From NCBI GenBank assembly GCA_963682055.1, contig OY821745.1, forward strand, positions 16,499,501 to 16,563,500: a DNA stretch of 64,000 nt, in the 5' to 3' direction. This stretch comes from Primula veris (taxonomy: Eukaryota; Streptophyta; Magnoliopsida; Ericales; Primulaceae). Position numbers and translations under genes: made by a program. The notes under the pieces were generated by a model. It was given only the letters and a program-made list of their open reading frames with translations, was not told the DNA's origin and made no database searches. This document shows, piece by piece, positions 46,536 to 56,861 of the stretch. Numbering within the stretch: the first letter of the stretch is position 1; each line of letters opens with the position of its first letter.

Positions 46536-47174
46536 ATGTCGCACCAGGCTGGTTCTCCATGCCTAGTTAACCCGGGGTTAGGACCTACTGGTGCTGCCCG
46601 GGACGAGGTCTCATCTGGTGCGGCTAGTGAGGTGCCTGACAGGTGGCCCTATATTGTTTTGATGAGCAAAAATGTCAAATTGACCGATCAATGTGCTCGA
46701 CTGCGGACCAAGCTGAAAACCCAGGCGGCCTCTTTTCGAGAATACGTTCGCCGTGCCGAGCATGCTGTTGAGGTTCAGGAGCGTCGTTTGGATCGATATT
46801 GGCGTGCAAAGGGCGAGTACTTCGGCAAATTAAAGTTGCTTGTGACCAAGGCCAACGTGTTGGTGAAGTATTTCCGTTTGTCCCGAGCCAGATACGATGC
46901 TTCCGCAGCTGTGATTGAAGCTCGCCGTGACCTCTCCTTTGACGATGATCGCCGTAAAGCGGCCTCGGATGCTCACGAGTCCGCCAAAGAAGCCGAGTTC
47001 AACGCGCGGCTTCAAACGCTGACTTGTGTTGGGGCTCATACGACCAATTTTGATGCCCTCATTTCTGAGGAGCGTTTTGATGGTGATGAGTCTGATGGGT
47101 ACACAACGACTGACGACGAAGAGATTGAACTCGGTCAATTACCGTCGTGCTCCTCCTGCAGTAGCTCTTCTTAA
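46536..47174 (+). CDS. LTR antisense gene g: 212-residue helical protein (left copy)
   Basis: A Gly/Pro/Ser-rich start (MSHQAGSPCLVNPGLG) leads into a long helical region rich in Arg/Ala/Glu (KLTDQCARLRTKLKTQAASF, RRAEHAVEVQERRLDRYWRA) and an acidic end (DGDESDGYTTTDDEEIELGQ) with a terminal Cys/Ser cluster (SCSSCSSSS). The right copy (63051-63689) has the same translation. It starts just after a T-rich tract ending in 'ttttatag', which could be a splice acceptor, so it may be the last exon of a longer gene. No known domain. Confidence 0.6.
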   Translation: MSHQAGSPCLVNPGLGPTGAARDEVSSGAASEVPDRWPYIVLMSKNVKLTDQCARLRTKLKTQAASFREYVRRAEHAVEVQERRLDRYWRAKGEYFGKLKLLVTKANVLVKYFRLSRARYDASAAVIEARRDLSFDDDRRKAASDAHESAKEAEFNARLQTLTCVGAHTTNFDALISEERFDGDESDGYTTTDDEEIELGQLPSCSSCSSSS

Positions 47175-47477
47175 ATGAATCTCTTTAGTGTCGTTGATCT
47201 TCTTGTTGCCTCCGTAATGCGGGCGAGGACTAAATATGTGATTTCTTTATTCCTGTTTTGTACCTTTCCATTGCCGTACTGCTATTTAATTGATTGGATC
47301 GATTTTTCCTTGCCAAATCATTTGTTATTTCGTTATTCCTGTTTTGAAGATGCTTCTTGTTGATATTTTGTTGTTTTAGATTGATTCTTCTTCATTGTTT
47401 TAGCCAATTTATATTGCATCGCCGTCATAAAGTGGACCTGAATAATACCTTGCATTGTACCTGCATATAAATTTCAT

Positions 47478-48110
47478 AGTATTCCTAGGCACTTTGGCCA
47501 TGTTGGGAATTTCATAGTATCCCTAGACGTTCCTTCGGTAACACGCCATTTACGGGATTTCATAGTATGCCTAGACGTTCCTTTGGTAACACGCCATTTA
47601 CGGACTTTCATTGTATTCCTAGGCACTTCGGCCATGCTGGGAATTTCATAGTATCCCTAGACGTTCCTTCGGTAACACGCCATTTACGGGATTTCATAGT
47701 ATGCCTAGACGTTCCTTTGGTAACACGCCATTTACGGACTTTCATTGTATTCCTAGGCACTTCGGCCATGCTGGGAATTTCATAGTATCCCTAGACGTTC
47801 CTTCGGTAACACGCCATTTACGGGATTTCATAGTATGCCTAGACGTTCCTTTGGTAACACGCCATTTACGGACTTTCATTGTATTCCTAGGCACTTCGGC
47901 CATGCTGGGAATTTCATAGTATCCCTAGACGTTCCTTCGGTAACACGCCATTTACGGGATTTCATAGTATTAGTAGACAGCATGATAATATATTTTATTC
48001 GTTCAATCATAGTATCCCTAGACGTTCCTTCGGTAACACACCATTTACGGGATTTCATAGTATTTCTAGGCACTTCGGCCATGTTGAGAATCTCATAGTA
48101 TTAGTAGACA
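47478..48110. repeat. ~134 bp tandem repeats between LTR gene g and pol
   Basis: A 134-bp unit is repeated about 3.5 times. It is itself built of shorter related pieces: 'tcatagtatccctagacgtt', 'ccttcggtaacacgccattt', 'cctaggcacttcggccatg'. Diverged pieces continue to 48110, including a doubled 'attagtagacagcat' block. Repeated 72-codon ORFs here (47567, 47701, 47835) only reflect the repeat. In the gag-pol sense this is the start of the LTR or just before it, where promoter sub-repeats are common. Confidence 0.9.
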
Positions 48111-48197
48111 GCATAATAATATATTTTATTCATTCAAAAGAAAAGATAATGCCATTAAGCAAGAAGGGTAAGGTAGCACCTGTATTCGGAGCATTGC

Positions 48198-51110
48198 CTA
48201 TACGTAGTACTTCTTTAAGTTAGCCACGTTCCAGGAATTCTTTTCCCCTCGGCTGTTGGCGAAGAGGACGCTTTTGATTTTGTAAGAGACTGGACTCGTT
48301 CGCTTGACGATTTCGTATGGGCCTTCCCAGGTAGGGCTCAGTTTGCCATGTATTTCGTTGCGGTTATAGACCGTCACTCGTCGCAGCACCAGTTCTCCTA
48401 CCATGAATTCTTTAGATCCTTTTACTCTCTTGTCATAGGTTTGCTTTACGCTTTGCTGGTATTTAGCTAAGGTAAGGGCCGCTATCTCTCGTTTCTCGTC
48501 TATCATGTCGAGCTCTTCTCTCATTCTTTGTTCATTATTTCCCTGCTCGACCAACGTTGTTCGGAGCGTAGGTAGCCCGATCTCTGTCGGTATGACGGCC
48601 TCAACACCGTATGCTAAGCTAAACGGGGTTTCCTTGGTGCCCGTCTTGGGTGTAGTTCGGCACGACCATAAAACGTTGAGTAGCCGCTCGGGCCACCTCC
48701 CCTTTGCCTGTTCAAGGGTGGTCTTGATGCCGTCTAATATTGTTCGGTTTGACACTTCGGCTTGCCTGTTCCCTTGTGGGTATGTCGGCGTCGAATAGAA
48801 TTTTCGGATACCGAGTTCCTCGTACCACAGCTGTAAATTGGCATCTTTGAACTGGGTTCCGTTGTCGGCGACTATAGCGTACGGTATTCCGAACCTAGTT
48901 ATGATGTATTCCCAAATGAATTGTTTGACGTTGCTGGCTTTGATTTCTCGGAGGGGTTTAGCTTCGACCCATTTGGTGAAATAATCAGTCGCAACGATTA
49001 GATATTCCACATTCCCAGGTGCTCTTGGGAGTTTACCGACCAAATCGATAGCCCATTGAGCGAACGGCCATGGTGCTGATACCGGGGTCATCATAGATGA
49101 AGGGAGCCGCGGTATCTTGGCGAATCGTTGGCACTTGTCGCATCGTTGGACGTATGCATCGGCGTCTCGCTTGATATAGGGCCACCAGTATCCTTGGGTC
49201 ACTGCCTTGTTTGCAAGGGATCGCCCTTTGATGTGTGCACCACAAGATCCTTCGTGGATTTCTTCCAAGACCGGCAGTTGTAGCTCGGTCGGGACGCACA
49301 GTAGATGTGGTCCCTGGTAACTGGATTTATATAGTTTATCGTCCTCGGATAGCCAGAAGCGAGGAGCTTTTCTTGTAATTTTCAGCGCTTTTATCTTGTC
49401 AACCGGAAGCGTTCCATTTCGCAGATAATGGGTCATGTCCTCCATCCATCCTAGTTCGTACTGTATCGATGTCACCCGGTTTACCCTTTTTATTATGCTC
49501 GGGGTCGGCAGTAGTTCCACTGTGATCGACCGGGTGTCAGTCAATGTTAGTGTCGAGGCTAGGGTGGCCAATGCATCGGCATGTGCATTCTCGGTGCGAT
49601 TGATTCTTACTAACTCGCACTGTTCGAAGGTTGCCATCAAGTTTTGGACTTTCTCTTGGTAGAGGATCATTCTATCATCTTTCGCTTGGTACTCGCCGAT
49701 GGCTTGATTGACGATGAGCATGGAGTCTGAGCTTGCAACTAAGTGGGAGCATCCGAGGGACCGGGCAATAAGCATGCCATTTATCATGGCCTCGTATTCT
49801 GCCTCATTGTTGGTAGCTCGGAAGCCCAGTTTTATGCTTTTTTCGATGATTGCTCCCTCGCTGGACTTTAGGACGATCCCTGCTCCCGATCCGTCCTTGG
49901 TGGCTGATCCATCGACATGTATCTGCCAGTGTGATTGTGGAGAGAGTGCCAAAGGCTCGTCATAGCCTTCGGTGAATTCTGTGACGAAATCGGCCAGGAC
50001 TTGTCCCTTTATGGCGTGGCGGGGTGCGAACTCGATATGAAATTGGGATAGCTCGACCCCCCAGGCTGCAACTCGGCCACTAACGTCCGTCCGCCGAAGC
50101 GACTCTTTAATATGAAACTTGGTATATACCCGGACCTGATGAGCTGTGAAATAGTGTGGCAACTTCCTGGTTGCGACGACCAATGCCAGGCACAGCTTTT
50201 CCAAGGGTAGATAACGTGTTTCGGCTTCGACCAGAGTCTTGCTGACGAAGTAAATCGGAAATTGTTCGCGACCTTCTTCTCTTAGGATGACCGCGCTCAC
50301 AGCTGTAGCGGAGACTGCTAGGTAGCATGCCAGAATGTCTCCTCTGTTCGGCCTTACTAGCAGTGGCAATGTCCTCAAGTACTCTTTGAGATTGTTGAAT
50401 GAAGCTTCACATTCCGGGTCCCAGACGAATTTTCTATCCTTCTTGAGTGATTTGAAAAATGGCCGTCCCTTATCTGCGGATCGGCTAATGAACCTGCTCA
50501 GCGCGGCCATCATTCCCGTGAGCTCTTGTACCTGTTTCTTATTCTTGGGCGCCGATAGGTTTCGTAGAGCCGTTATTTGATCGGGATTGGCCTCTATTCC
50601 TCGTCGGCTAACCATATGTCCCAAGAATTTCCCTTTGCTGATGCCAAATGCACACTTGCTCGCATTGAGTTTCAGTTTGTGCTCGCCCAGCATTCGGAAA
50701 ACGTCCCTGATATCTTGAAGGTGGGATGTGGCTCTTTCGCTTTTGACGACCATGTCGTCTATGTATACCTCCATCGTTTTCCCTATATGATCTCGACATA
50801 CCCGTGTTATCATCCTTTGGTATGTTGCTCCTGCATTGCGTAGGCCTAACGGCATTACCGTATAGCAATAATTTCCCAAAGGTGAGATAAACGAAGTCTT
50901 TTCTTGATCCTCGCGGGCGAGGGGAATTTGATGGTATCCTGAGTACGCGTCAAGGAAGGTCATCCGTTCTGCTCCCGCTGTTGCGTCCACCAGTTGATCG
51001 ATCCTTGGAAGAGGAAAGTGGTCCCTCGGGCAGGCTTTGTTGAGGTTGGTGAAGTCTATACAGACTCTCTCCTTCCCGTTCTTCTTAGGGACGACGACCG
51101 GGTTGGACAA
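48198..51110 (-). CDS. pol: Tat-lineage pol: reverse transcriptase, two RNase H domains, integrase
   Basis: About 970 codons continuing the gag-pro frame after one stop. Reverse transcriptase: VVVPKKNGKERVCIDFTNLN, FLDAYSGYHQI, active-site YIDDMVV. The RT-linked RNase H region follows (FPIYFVSKTLVEAETRY). A second, archaeal-type RNase H (IHVDGSATKDGSGAG, NNEAEYEAMINGM, SSDSMLIVNQ, NAHADALATLAST) is diagnostic of the Tat group. Integrase has an HHCC finger (IHEGSCGAHIKG, CDKCQRF) and DDE residues in WAIDLVGKLP, VADNGTQF and NRQAEVSNRT. The C-terminus (WEGPYEIVKR...NVANLKKYYV) has no chromodomain. Apart from the stop at its front the frame is open. Confidence 0.95.
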   Translation of the reverse strand: MSNPVVVPKKNGKERVCIDFTNLNKACPRDHFPLPRIDQLVDATAGAERMTFLDAYSGYHQIPLAREDQEKTSFISPLGNYCYTVMPLGLRNAGATYQRMITRVCRDHIGKTMEVYIDDMVVKSERATSHLQDIRDVFRMLGEHKLKLNASKCAFGISKGKFLGHMVSRRGIEANPDQITALRNLSAPKNKKQVQELTGMMAALSRFISRSADKGRPFFKSLKKDRKFVWDPECEASFNNLKEYLRTLPLLVRPNRGDILACYLAVSATAVSAVILREEGREQFPIYFVSKTLVEAETRYLPLEKLCLALVVATRKLPHYFTAHQVRVYTKFHIKESLRRTDVSGRVAAWGVELSQFHIEFAPRHAIKGQVLADFVTEFTEGYDEPLALSPQSHWQIHVDGSATKDGSGAGIVLKSSEGAIIEKSIKLGFRATNNEAEYEAMINGMLIARSLGCSHLVASSDSMLIVNQAIGEYQAKDDRMILYQEKVQNLMATFEQCELVRINRTENAHADALATLASTLTLTDTRSITVELLPTPSIIKRVNRVTSIQYELGWMEDMTHYLRNGTLPVDKIKALKITRKAPRFWLSEDDKLYKSSYQGPHLLCVPTELQLPVLEEIHEGSCGAHIKGRSLANKAVTQGYWWPYIKRDADAYVQRCDKCQRFAKIPRLPSSMMTPVSAPWPFAQWAIDLVGKLPRAPGNVEYLIVATDYFTKWVEAKPLREIKASNVKQFIWEYIITRFGIPYAIVADNGTQFKDANLQLWYEELGIRKFYSTPTYPQGNRQAEVSNRTILDGIKTTLEQAKGRWPERLLNVLWSCRTTPKTGTKETPFSLAYGVEAVIPTEIGLPTLRTTLVEQGNNEQRMREELDMIDEKREIAALTLAKYQQSVKQTYDKRVKGSKEFMVGELVLRRVTVYNRNEIHGKLSPTWEGPYEIVKRTSPVSYKIKSVLFANSRGEKNSWNVANLKKYYV

Positions 51111-54100
51111 TCATTTTGGATAGTAAACCTCCCTTATGGCTCCAGCCTCAAATAGCTTTTGTACTTCAGCGATTATAGCTGCTCTGTGCTGTACAGAGAC
51201 TTTTCTGCCCCTCTGTGCTATTGGCTTATACTCGGCGTTTACACTTAGGTGGTGGCATGCTGTATTGGGGTCTAGGCCCGGCATGTCTTTAGGACTCCAG
51301 GCGAATTTATCAATGTTGCTGAAAAGGAACGCTTCTAACTCCTCGGATTCCCGTTTTGGAAGGTTATCGCCGAGGAGGAAATAGTGCTCCTCGTCCATAT
51401 CCGGGATATACACCTTCCTAAGTGTCTCTCCTACTTGTTCTTCGACAACCCTTTCGGCTTTGGATATTTGGCTGATCAGCTTCTTTGTGCTGGTGGGTTG
51501 TTCCACAGTGCTTCGTTGTTTTTGGAGAGTCGCGGTGATGTCCTCGCAGCGTCTTGAATCTTCTTGACATCCTCTGGCGGTCTCGATCGCCCCCCTATCA
51601 TTCGGGTATTTAACCTTTTGGTGATAGGTCGAGGGTATGGCCTTCATGGCATGTAACCATGGTCGGCCCAATATTGCGTTGTGCCCGGAGTGATCGTCGA
51701 CCACTAAGAACTCTACGGGAACCGACATGGACCCTGTTGTGACACTGAGGATGATCTTACCCAAAGGTTTGGTCGTTTCGGAGATGAATCCGATCAGTGT
51801 GACATCGGTAGGCTGAAGATCTTGCAGCTTGAGTTCCATCTTGTCGAAGAGCTCCTTGTACATGATATCACAAGAGGCTCCTTGGTCGACAAGTACCCTG
51901 CTGACTGTGTCTAGGCCGATTTGAACACGGAGGTTAATGGCGTCTCCGTGGGGGTAAATCACCCCTTCTTCGTCAAGATCCGAGAAAGAAATAGGCGGAT
52001 GTCGTCGTGGAGTGCATTGTCGTTTAGAGGGCGACGCCTGTGATGTCTTGGCTACTTGGCCAAAGTGGGCCAGCTGCCGTTGTCGTGATCGTTCCCCGCC
52101 TGGGCCATTGGGTCGTGACATATGAACGACGTTGATCGTTTTGCCTTGCCGGTTGTCAGATCCCTCGATGGCCAGTTGCTTGCCTTTATTCCCAGCTCCT
52201 TTGATGAACTTGGCTAGGTATCCTGCATCGCCCCACTGGTTCATTCTCCATCGTAGGTTACGGCAATGCTCAGTGAGATGGCCGTGATCCTCGTGATATG
52301 CGCAGAAGAGCTTGGAATCTCTCTGACTGGGGGGAGAGATGATCGGTTGTGGTCGGGAATACCAACTTTCCCTGCATATATCCTTGAGGATATCTTCAGC
52401 AGACAGGTTGAAAGTGTATCGCAGCTCGACCGGTCCGAAAGGGTTTCGGTGTTCCCTCTCTTGGGGCCGAACCTGTTGAAATGGCTTGGGTGGCATCGGG
52501 TAGGCGAGCTGGAGCGGTTTATGTTCGTTGGTCGGTGTTGGGTATGCGATCTGGAGCGGTTTGGGCTCTAGTGCTCGGGGTCGTTCTCCCCTGCTATGGA
52601 CCTCGGGCTCTTTGCCCTTTCTGGTCGGTTGGAATGCTTCTCCCTGGTTATTTCTAACTCTTTTGCGACCCACCTGTGCCTCGCGGACCGACTCTCTTCT
52701 CGGTAGAGTCCGGTTGAGGAAACGCAATTCGTCGTTTTTATCGGTGAGGTGGGTACAATAGGCTAGCAGGGAATCAGTGGTTGGGAAGTTTTTGCCTATG
52801 AACTTCCTTCTCGCCCAATAGCCATTAGGGATGGAATTGATAAAGTTTTGGATGGCTATATTATTGGCATATCGCGGAATCTGGTTTGCTACGTCGATAA
52901 AACGTATGCAGTAATCATTGAGCCTTTCATTTGGCATCATCGTCATTTTAAGAAGGGTTTCGATACTAACCTTCTTTTTCCGATGAGCAGCGTATCGGGT
53001 GGAGTACGCTCTTAGCAGTTCTGCCCAGTTTCTGATGGAGCCCCGTGGTAAGTTGTGATACCATGACGAAGCCTCTTGACCCAAGCTGTTTTTGAAAAAT
53101 TTGCACATCAGTGCATGGTCATCACTCCATAGTTCCATCTTCGTCTTGTAGTGCCTCAGATGGTCGATAGGGCAACTCTTCCCGTCATAGAGCCTGAATT
53201 CGGGGATGACGAATCCCATAGGATTGCGGTACCGCGTGATCTGTTCAGCACACGGGGTTTCTTGGCATACGTTCCAAGCCTGTTGGAACGCATCATCCGT
53301 GACTTGGTAGGGGGGAGGGTATCCTCCCTGATGTGGTGGTGGGCCATATCCCTCCCCGATCCTGTATTCGGGATATCTATCGTCCTTCGTGTTTGTGTGG
53401 ACACGTTCCATATGAGTGTTCGGACGGACGATAGTTATTGGGACATTGCCCCCTTGGTGGGGGACTCTTGTATCGGGTCGCCGACCCGCTGCCTCCAGGG
53501 CGGCCCTGTAGGCAGAGTCTTCCACTTCATGGCGTGGGTCTTTGTCGGGTTGGATAACTGGCAATACGATGCCGGCCGCTGTCATGGCCGTCATGCATGC
53601 CGCCAACTGAGCTTGTAGCTGGGTGTAGTTCCTTTCATCGGCTAATGGAACGACATGTTGTACCTCCACTGTGGGTGGTGTAATCATCCTCGGAGAATTA
53701 GACGGCAGTCGGGGCGACTGTCCGAGTACATGATCCTCGGGCATACCAAACTGACGGGCCTCGTCCGTTTGTAAACGAGCACCGGAGTTGACTGAGGCCG
53801 TAGGCAATGGGACTCTTGAGCTCGGCCCTGCTTGGGACCCGGTTAAGCGTCTTCGTGCACGCCTTAATACGGGCACGTCTTGTTCGTCCCCCGAGGACGA
53901 AAGGTGTTCGTCGACAATCCCTTCGATGAAATGTCGGGGTGGTTCGACCGGTTGTTCTTGGTTGACGTAGGAGGTTGTTGGTTGGTTTCCGGATTGGATA
54001 GCTTCATATCTGTCGCGGATAGCGAGTAGATCGTCGAGGTCTTGTTGGCTAATTTGCGTGTTTTGATTATTGGTCTCTACTATCTCGGGATGGGTTTCCT

Positions 54101-54116
54101 CTGCATTGGTAACCAT
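51111..54116 (-). CDS. gag: Tat-lineage gag-protease, ending at a premature TGA
   Basis: 1001 codons from a clear ATG 80 bp after the LTR. Capsid-type gag region at residues ~305-460 (FRLYDGKSCPIDHLRHYKTK, SLGQEASSWYHNLP, NERLNDYCIRF). Zinc-knuckle-like CAYHEDHGHLTEHC at 605-618. Aspartic protease at ~725-840 with the VLVDQGASCDIM active-site segment and AILGRPWLHAM. It then runs into the front of the RT domain (GAIREVYYPK) and stops at TGA 51113-51111. Related elements have Trp here (YPxWLSNPV), and the frame continues unchanged, so this is most simply a TGG-to-TGA mutation inside one polyprotein. Confidence 0.93.
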   Translation of the reverse strand: MVTNAEETHPEIVETNNQNTQISQQDLDDLLAIRDRYEAIQSGNQPTTSYVNQEQPVEPPRHFIEGIVDEHLSSSGDEQDVPVLRRARRRLTGSQAGPSSRVPLPTASVNSGARLQTDEARQFGMPEDHVLGQSPRLPSNSPRMITPPTVEVQHVVPLADERNYTQLQAQLAACMTAMTAAGIVLPVIQPDKDPRHEVEDSAYRAALEAAGRRPDTRVPHQGGNVPITIVRPNTHMERVHTNTKDDRYPEYRIGEGYGPPPHQGGYPPPYQVTDDAFQQAWNVCQETPCAEQITRYRNPMGFVIPEFRLYDGKSCPIDHLRHYKTKMELWSDDHALMCKFFKNSLGQEASSWYHNLPRGSIRNWAELLRAYSTRYAAHRKKKVSIETLLKMTMMPNERLNDYCIRFIDVANQIPRYANNIAIQNFINSIPNGYWARRKFIGKNFPTTDSLLAYCTHLTDKNDELRFLNRTLPRRESVREAQVGRKRVRNNQGEAFQPTRKGKEPEVHSRGERPRALEPKPLQIAYPTPTNEHKPLQLAYPMPPKPFQQVRPQEREHRNPFGPVELRYTFNLSAEDILKDICRESWYSRPQPIISPPSQRDSKLFCAYHEDHGHLTEHCRNLRWRMNQWGDAGYLAKFIKGAGNKGKQLAIEGSDNRQGKTINVVHMSRPNGPGGERSRQRQLAHFGQVAKTSQASPSKRQCTPRRHPPISFSDLDEEGVIYPHGDAINLRVQIGLDTVSRVLVDQGASCDIMYKELFDKMELKLQDLQPTDVTLIGFISETTKPLGKIILSVTTGSMSVPVEFLVVDDHSGHNAILGRPWLHAMKAIPSTYHQKVKYPNDRGAIETARGCQEDSRRCEDITATLQKQRSTVEQPTSTKKLISQISKAERVVEEQVGETLRKVYIPDMDEEHYFLLGDNLPKRESEELEAFLFSNIDKFAWSPKDMPGLDPNTACHHLSVNAEYKPIAQRGRKVSVQHRAAIIAEVQKLFEAGAIREVYYPK

Positions 54117-54173
54117 TGTCGCTCGTCTGGCAGAGTATTGGTATTCGAATTCTAAACTAGTTGGGAACTAGAT

Positions 54174-54193
54174 GATTCCCGGAGACGGCGCCA
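54174..54193 (-). other. Primer binding site
   Basis: On the gag-pol strand the LTR ends ..GGCTTTATCA, followed two bases later by TGGCGCCGTCTCCGGGAATC. A TGGCGCCGTC.. start is usual for Tat-lineage elements and represents the complement of a tRNA 3' end. The particular tRNA was not determined. Confidence 0.8.
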
Positions 54194-54970
54194 TTTGATA
54201 AAGCCATAACTTTGGTCGGTCGCGTTAGGCTTTTCAACAATGATATAATGGTAAATCAACCGTGAATAAAGGAAACTTCCTGATCTTTATTATTGCTCGG
54301 ATTAGTATTTCGGTTTTACAACTATGCTCGATATGACTATTTAATCTCTCGTCTTGATCTTTCTCCTCTTTTATTCGGTGCTCGGCTGTCTTGTCTCGGT
54401 TTATTTCTCGAAGTGATATGCTTTGGTTAGTTTCTCTCTTTTCTTAACTTCTCTCTATATTTTTTGGATAGATTTTCTGGTCCTTTTCTAGGAGGGGTAG
54501 TTGGCTATTTATAGGCAACTGCGCCTTCTAGGATATTGACAAATGTCTTCATCCCAGGGAGTTTTCAGACGAGGGTCCCCCTTTGATTGGGCTTGGGCTT
54601 TGGGTAGTAGCATCTCAATTCCTTATAAAAAGTATGAGATGACCCATTTAAGCGTTGGATACCTATTTATAAAGGGGGTTGATTATGACCCGAATAAAAT
54701 ATTCGGGTCTGATTTTTATGTTCTATCAAGTGCTCCCTGACTTCCTCGGCGTGGTTTCCATGTCGGGGGAGTCATGTTCGGTTTGTCGAGAACGTTACGT
54801 CGGTCTTGTTTTTCCCAATGCTTCATCGAGAAACGCAATAGACTCGTGACGGTTCCCAGGGGGGTATATTTAATGTTTCCTATCCTAATATCTTTTTTCG
54901 AGGAAAACTCCTATAAAGGGGTGGCTTCCTCCATAATTAGGCATTTTACTACTAATTTGCCCTCGACATA

Positions 54971-55291
54971 ATGGCTTCTTCTGGTTCTACTGGTGAGAGC
55001 TCCTTTAATTATATTTCATATTTAGAAACGGAAATCAAGAAATCTCGTACCGCGAATAAGAAACTTGTGGCCAAGGTGTCAAACTACAAGAAAAGGTTGT
55101 CTGACATGGATTCTGATCATCATGTGACGATGGCCGATCGGGATTGGGCCTATGAGCATATAAAGAAGCTCGAGGCTAATCTGGCTAAGCAGAAGGCAGC
55201 AAAAAGGGCCTATAAGCTTGCCTTCAAGGAGTTGCATGCTCGGTCCAAACCGAGTTCGGATGACGATGAAGAAGGCTCTTCCTCGAAATAA
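54971..55291 (+). CDS. LTR antisense gene a: small coiled-coil protein (right copy)
   Basis: Same product as the left copy apart from one Glu/Asp change in the acidic tail (DEDEEG to DDDEEG). TATA and AATAAA elements are conserved. The frame is open in both LTRs, but at this young age that is no proof of selection. Confidence 0.6.
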   Translation: MASSGSTGESSFNYISYLETEIKKSRTANKKLVAKVSNYKKRLSDMDSDHHVTMADRDWAYEHIKKLEANLAKQKAAKRAYKLAFKELHARSKPSSDDDEEGSSSK

Positions 55292-55596
55292 TTAGTCTTT
55301 TGTAATTTCTGTCGTAATTTTTCTTGAATGGGGAGTCTTCTCCTCAGTTGTAATCGAAGTTTTTGGAATTAATAAAACATTTCCCTTTCCTTGTTCTTGT
55401 CTGTTTATCTTCTTGATGTCTTTTTGGGATGACTTTAATTGGATTTGGAACTGTGGTTAAACTTACCTTAAATGCTCTTGGGAAGTTCAAGAGGTTGTAT
55501 TTATTCGAGATGACCTTTGACCTACTCCTTGTTTCTTCTTATAAAAGGGGACTGTCCCAGTATTTTTTATGCGGTTCATTCTTTATTAACGAACAA

Positions 55597-55935
55597 ATGG
55601 CTTCTCCTCTCGAAAAGTATGGTGACAACCTTCCTGAATACGTTGCCCGTCTGGAAGAGGAAGTTCAGAAGGTGCGTTATCTCGAGAAGAGGGTTGCCCG
55701 GCTGTCGGTGGAAGCTCGTCGGGCCGCCGAACTAGACGAGCGATTGGACGCCCTCGAGAAGGAGCACCAGAGGTCTTTGCTCGACAGTATTCGTGCTCGT
55801 GCCCGGATCAAAGAGCTCGAGGCCTCCAGAGATAGGCAGCTTGCTTCCAAGAGGGCTTACAAATTGGCCCTTAAGGAAGTGTATGCTCGGTCGAAAAGGA
55901 AGCCGAATGACGAAGTGGGGCCTTCTATGAAATGA
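55597..55935 (+). CDS. LTR antisense gene b: small coiled-coil protein (right copy)
   Basis: Differs from the left copy by Ile/Val, Trp/Arg and Ala/Val replacements (left YIARL and RVAWL; here YVARL and RVARL). The Arg form keeps the heptad pattern, so the left Trp is probably the derived change. Confidence 0.6.
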   Translation: MASPLEKYGDNLPEYVARLEEEVQKVRYLEKRVARLSVEARRAAELDERLDALEKEHQRSLLDSIRARARIKELEASRDRQLASKRAYKLALKEVYARSKRKPNDEVGPSMK

Positions 55936-56567
55936 TTTTATTGTCTTCATTGTATTTTCTCTTTGTGCTTCTTCTGTAACGAAGTATCAACCAATCAATA
56001 AAGATTTCTTTTTCTTGTTTATATCTGAATTACTTTCCCAATGCAATTTATTTTGACTGCGCACGCTTGTGGCCTCATTAATGCTTTTCTTGGGCCTGGC
56101 GTTTGATCTTATCCATTGCACCTTCTTATTCTTTATATCTAGGGATTAATAGGATTTCTTGAGCCTTGTGCGTATAAAATCCTATTCACCAGAGTTTTCT
56201 TGAGCCTTGCGCAAAAGATCTGGGATATTTATTTGAACCGCTGTCCTTCCCAAAAATGACGCGTGTTTTGTTGCCATTATTACTTACCCCCTTTAAATAT
56301 TGGTAAGAATCCAAGCGTTTCTTGAACAGGTGTGGCTTTTAATTACTCACGCTCTTTAGTCTTTTGGGAATCCAAACGTCTTTCTTGAACAGTCACCTCT
56401 TTTGAGTGCCATCGCTTCTGAATACCCATTGGCGAATGGTTGCGACTCTCAATCCCAGCCCCCATACAATTGATCTATAAATACCTGCTTACAGCATGGT
56501 TACATCCACACTTCTCATCATATTATTTTCCCCCATATATAGACCCTCATCTTATAATTTCCCTAAG

Positions 56568-56861
56568 ATGTCTGGTCCTTTCACCCAATCAGCATTAGCT
56601 TTGCAAGTGGAGGCCTTTGAAGCCTCCCATAACCATGTACAAAGGTTGTTGAGGGATGCCGAGGAGGAATTGAAGGTGATGCGTTATCACCATACCGAGA
56701 TGGTTCGGGAATTAACTTGGCTAAGATCCGAACTGGATTACTGCCGACGTGCTCGTCAGGCTCTAGTCGAAGAGAATGAGATGCTAAGGGGGAATCCGAC
56801 ACTGAGGGACAGGGATGTCTCTGCCGGGCCCTCTCATCGATACCGATCGACTTCCCCCTAA
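56568..56861 (+). CDS. LTR antisense gene c: small coiled-coil protein (right copy)
   Basis: 97 residues; ends SHRYRSTSP where the left copy stops after SHRY. Otherwise as the left copy. The TATA box is at 56476. Confidence 0.55.
   Translation: MSGPFTQSALALQVEAFEASHNHVQRLLRDAEEELKVMRYHHTEMVRELTWLRSELDYCRRARQALVEENEMLRGNPTLRDRDVSAGPSHRYRSTSP

Larger units (their letters stand above)
42959..48150 (-). repeat. Left (3') LTR, shortened by a 5.3 kb internal deletion; inner end approximate
   Basis: Matches 54196-57249 and then 62557-64000 of the right copy. At 46022-46034 a 13-nt filler replaces 5307 bp present in the right copy. Coding pieces on both sides of the junction are intact in the right copy and cut here, so this copy is the deleted one. 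Offset to the right copy is 11237, 11239 after a 2-nt indel near 43302, and 16515 after the deletion. Confidence 0.9.

Noticed and set aside
47567..48098. Three near-identical 72-87 codon ORFs in a row
   Set aside because: They recur with the 134-bp tandem repeat. The array shares a few words with no gene and the ORFs end at repeat borders.
47478..48110. Possible CRISPR-like repeat-spacer array
   Set aside because: The locus is eukaryotic, and the units are contiguous long repeats without unique spacers.
48110..48197. Polypurine tract expected next to the 3' LTR
   Set aside because: No purine run is present on the gag-pol strand here; aaaagaaaag lies on the opposite strand. The LTR border was left approximate.
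48505..54000. Many plus-strand ORFs opposite gag-pol (for example 53151-53618, 155 codons)
   Set aside because: They are shadows of the long minus-strand polyprotein frame; codon pattern and motifs support the minus strand only.
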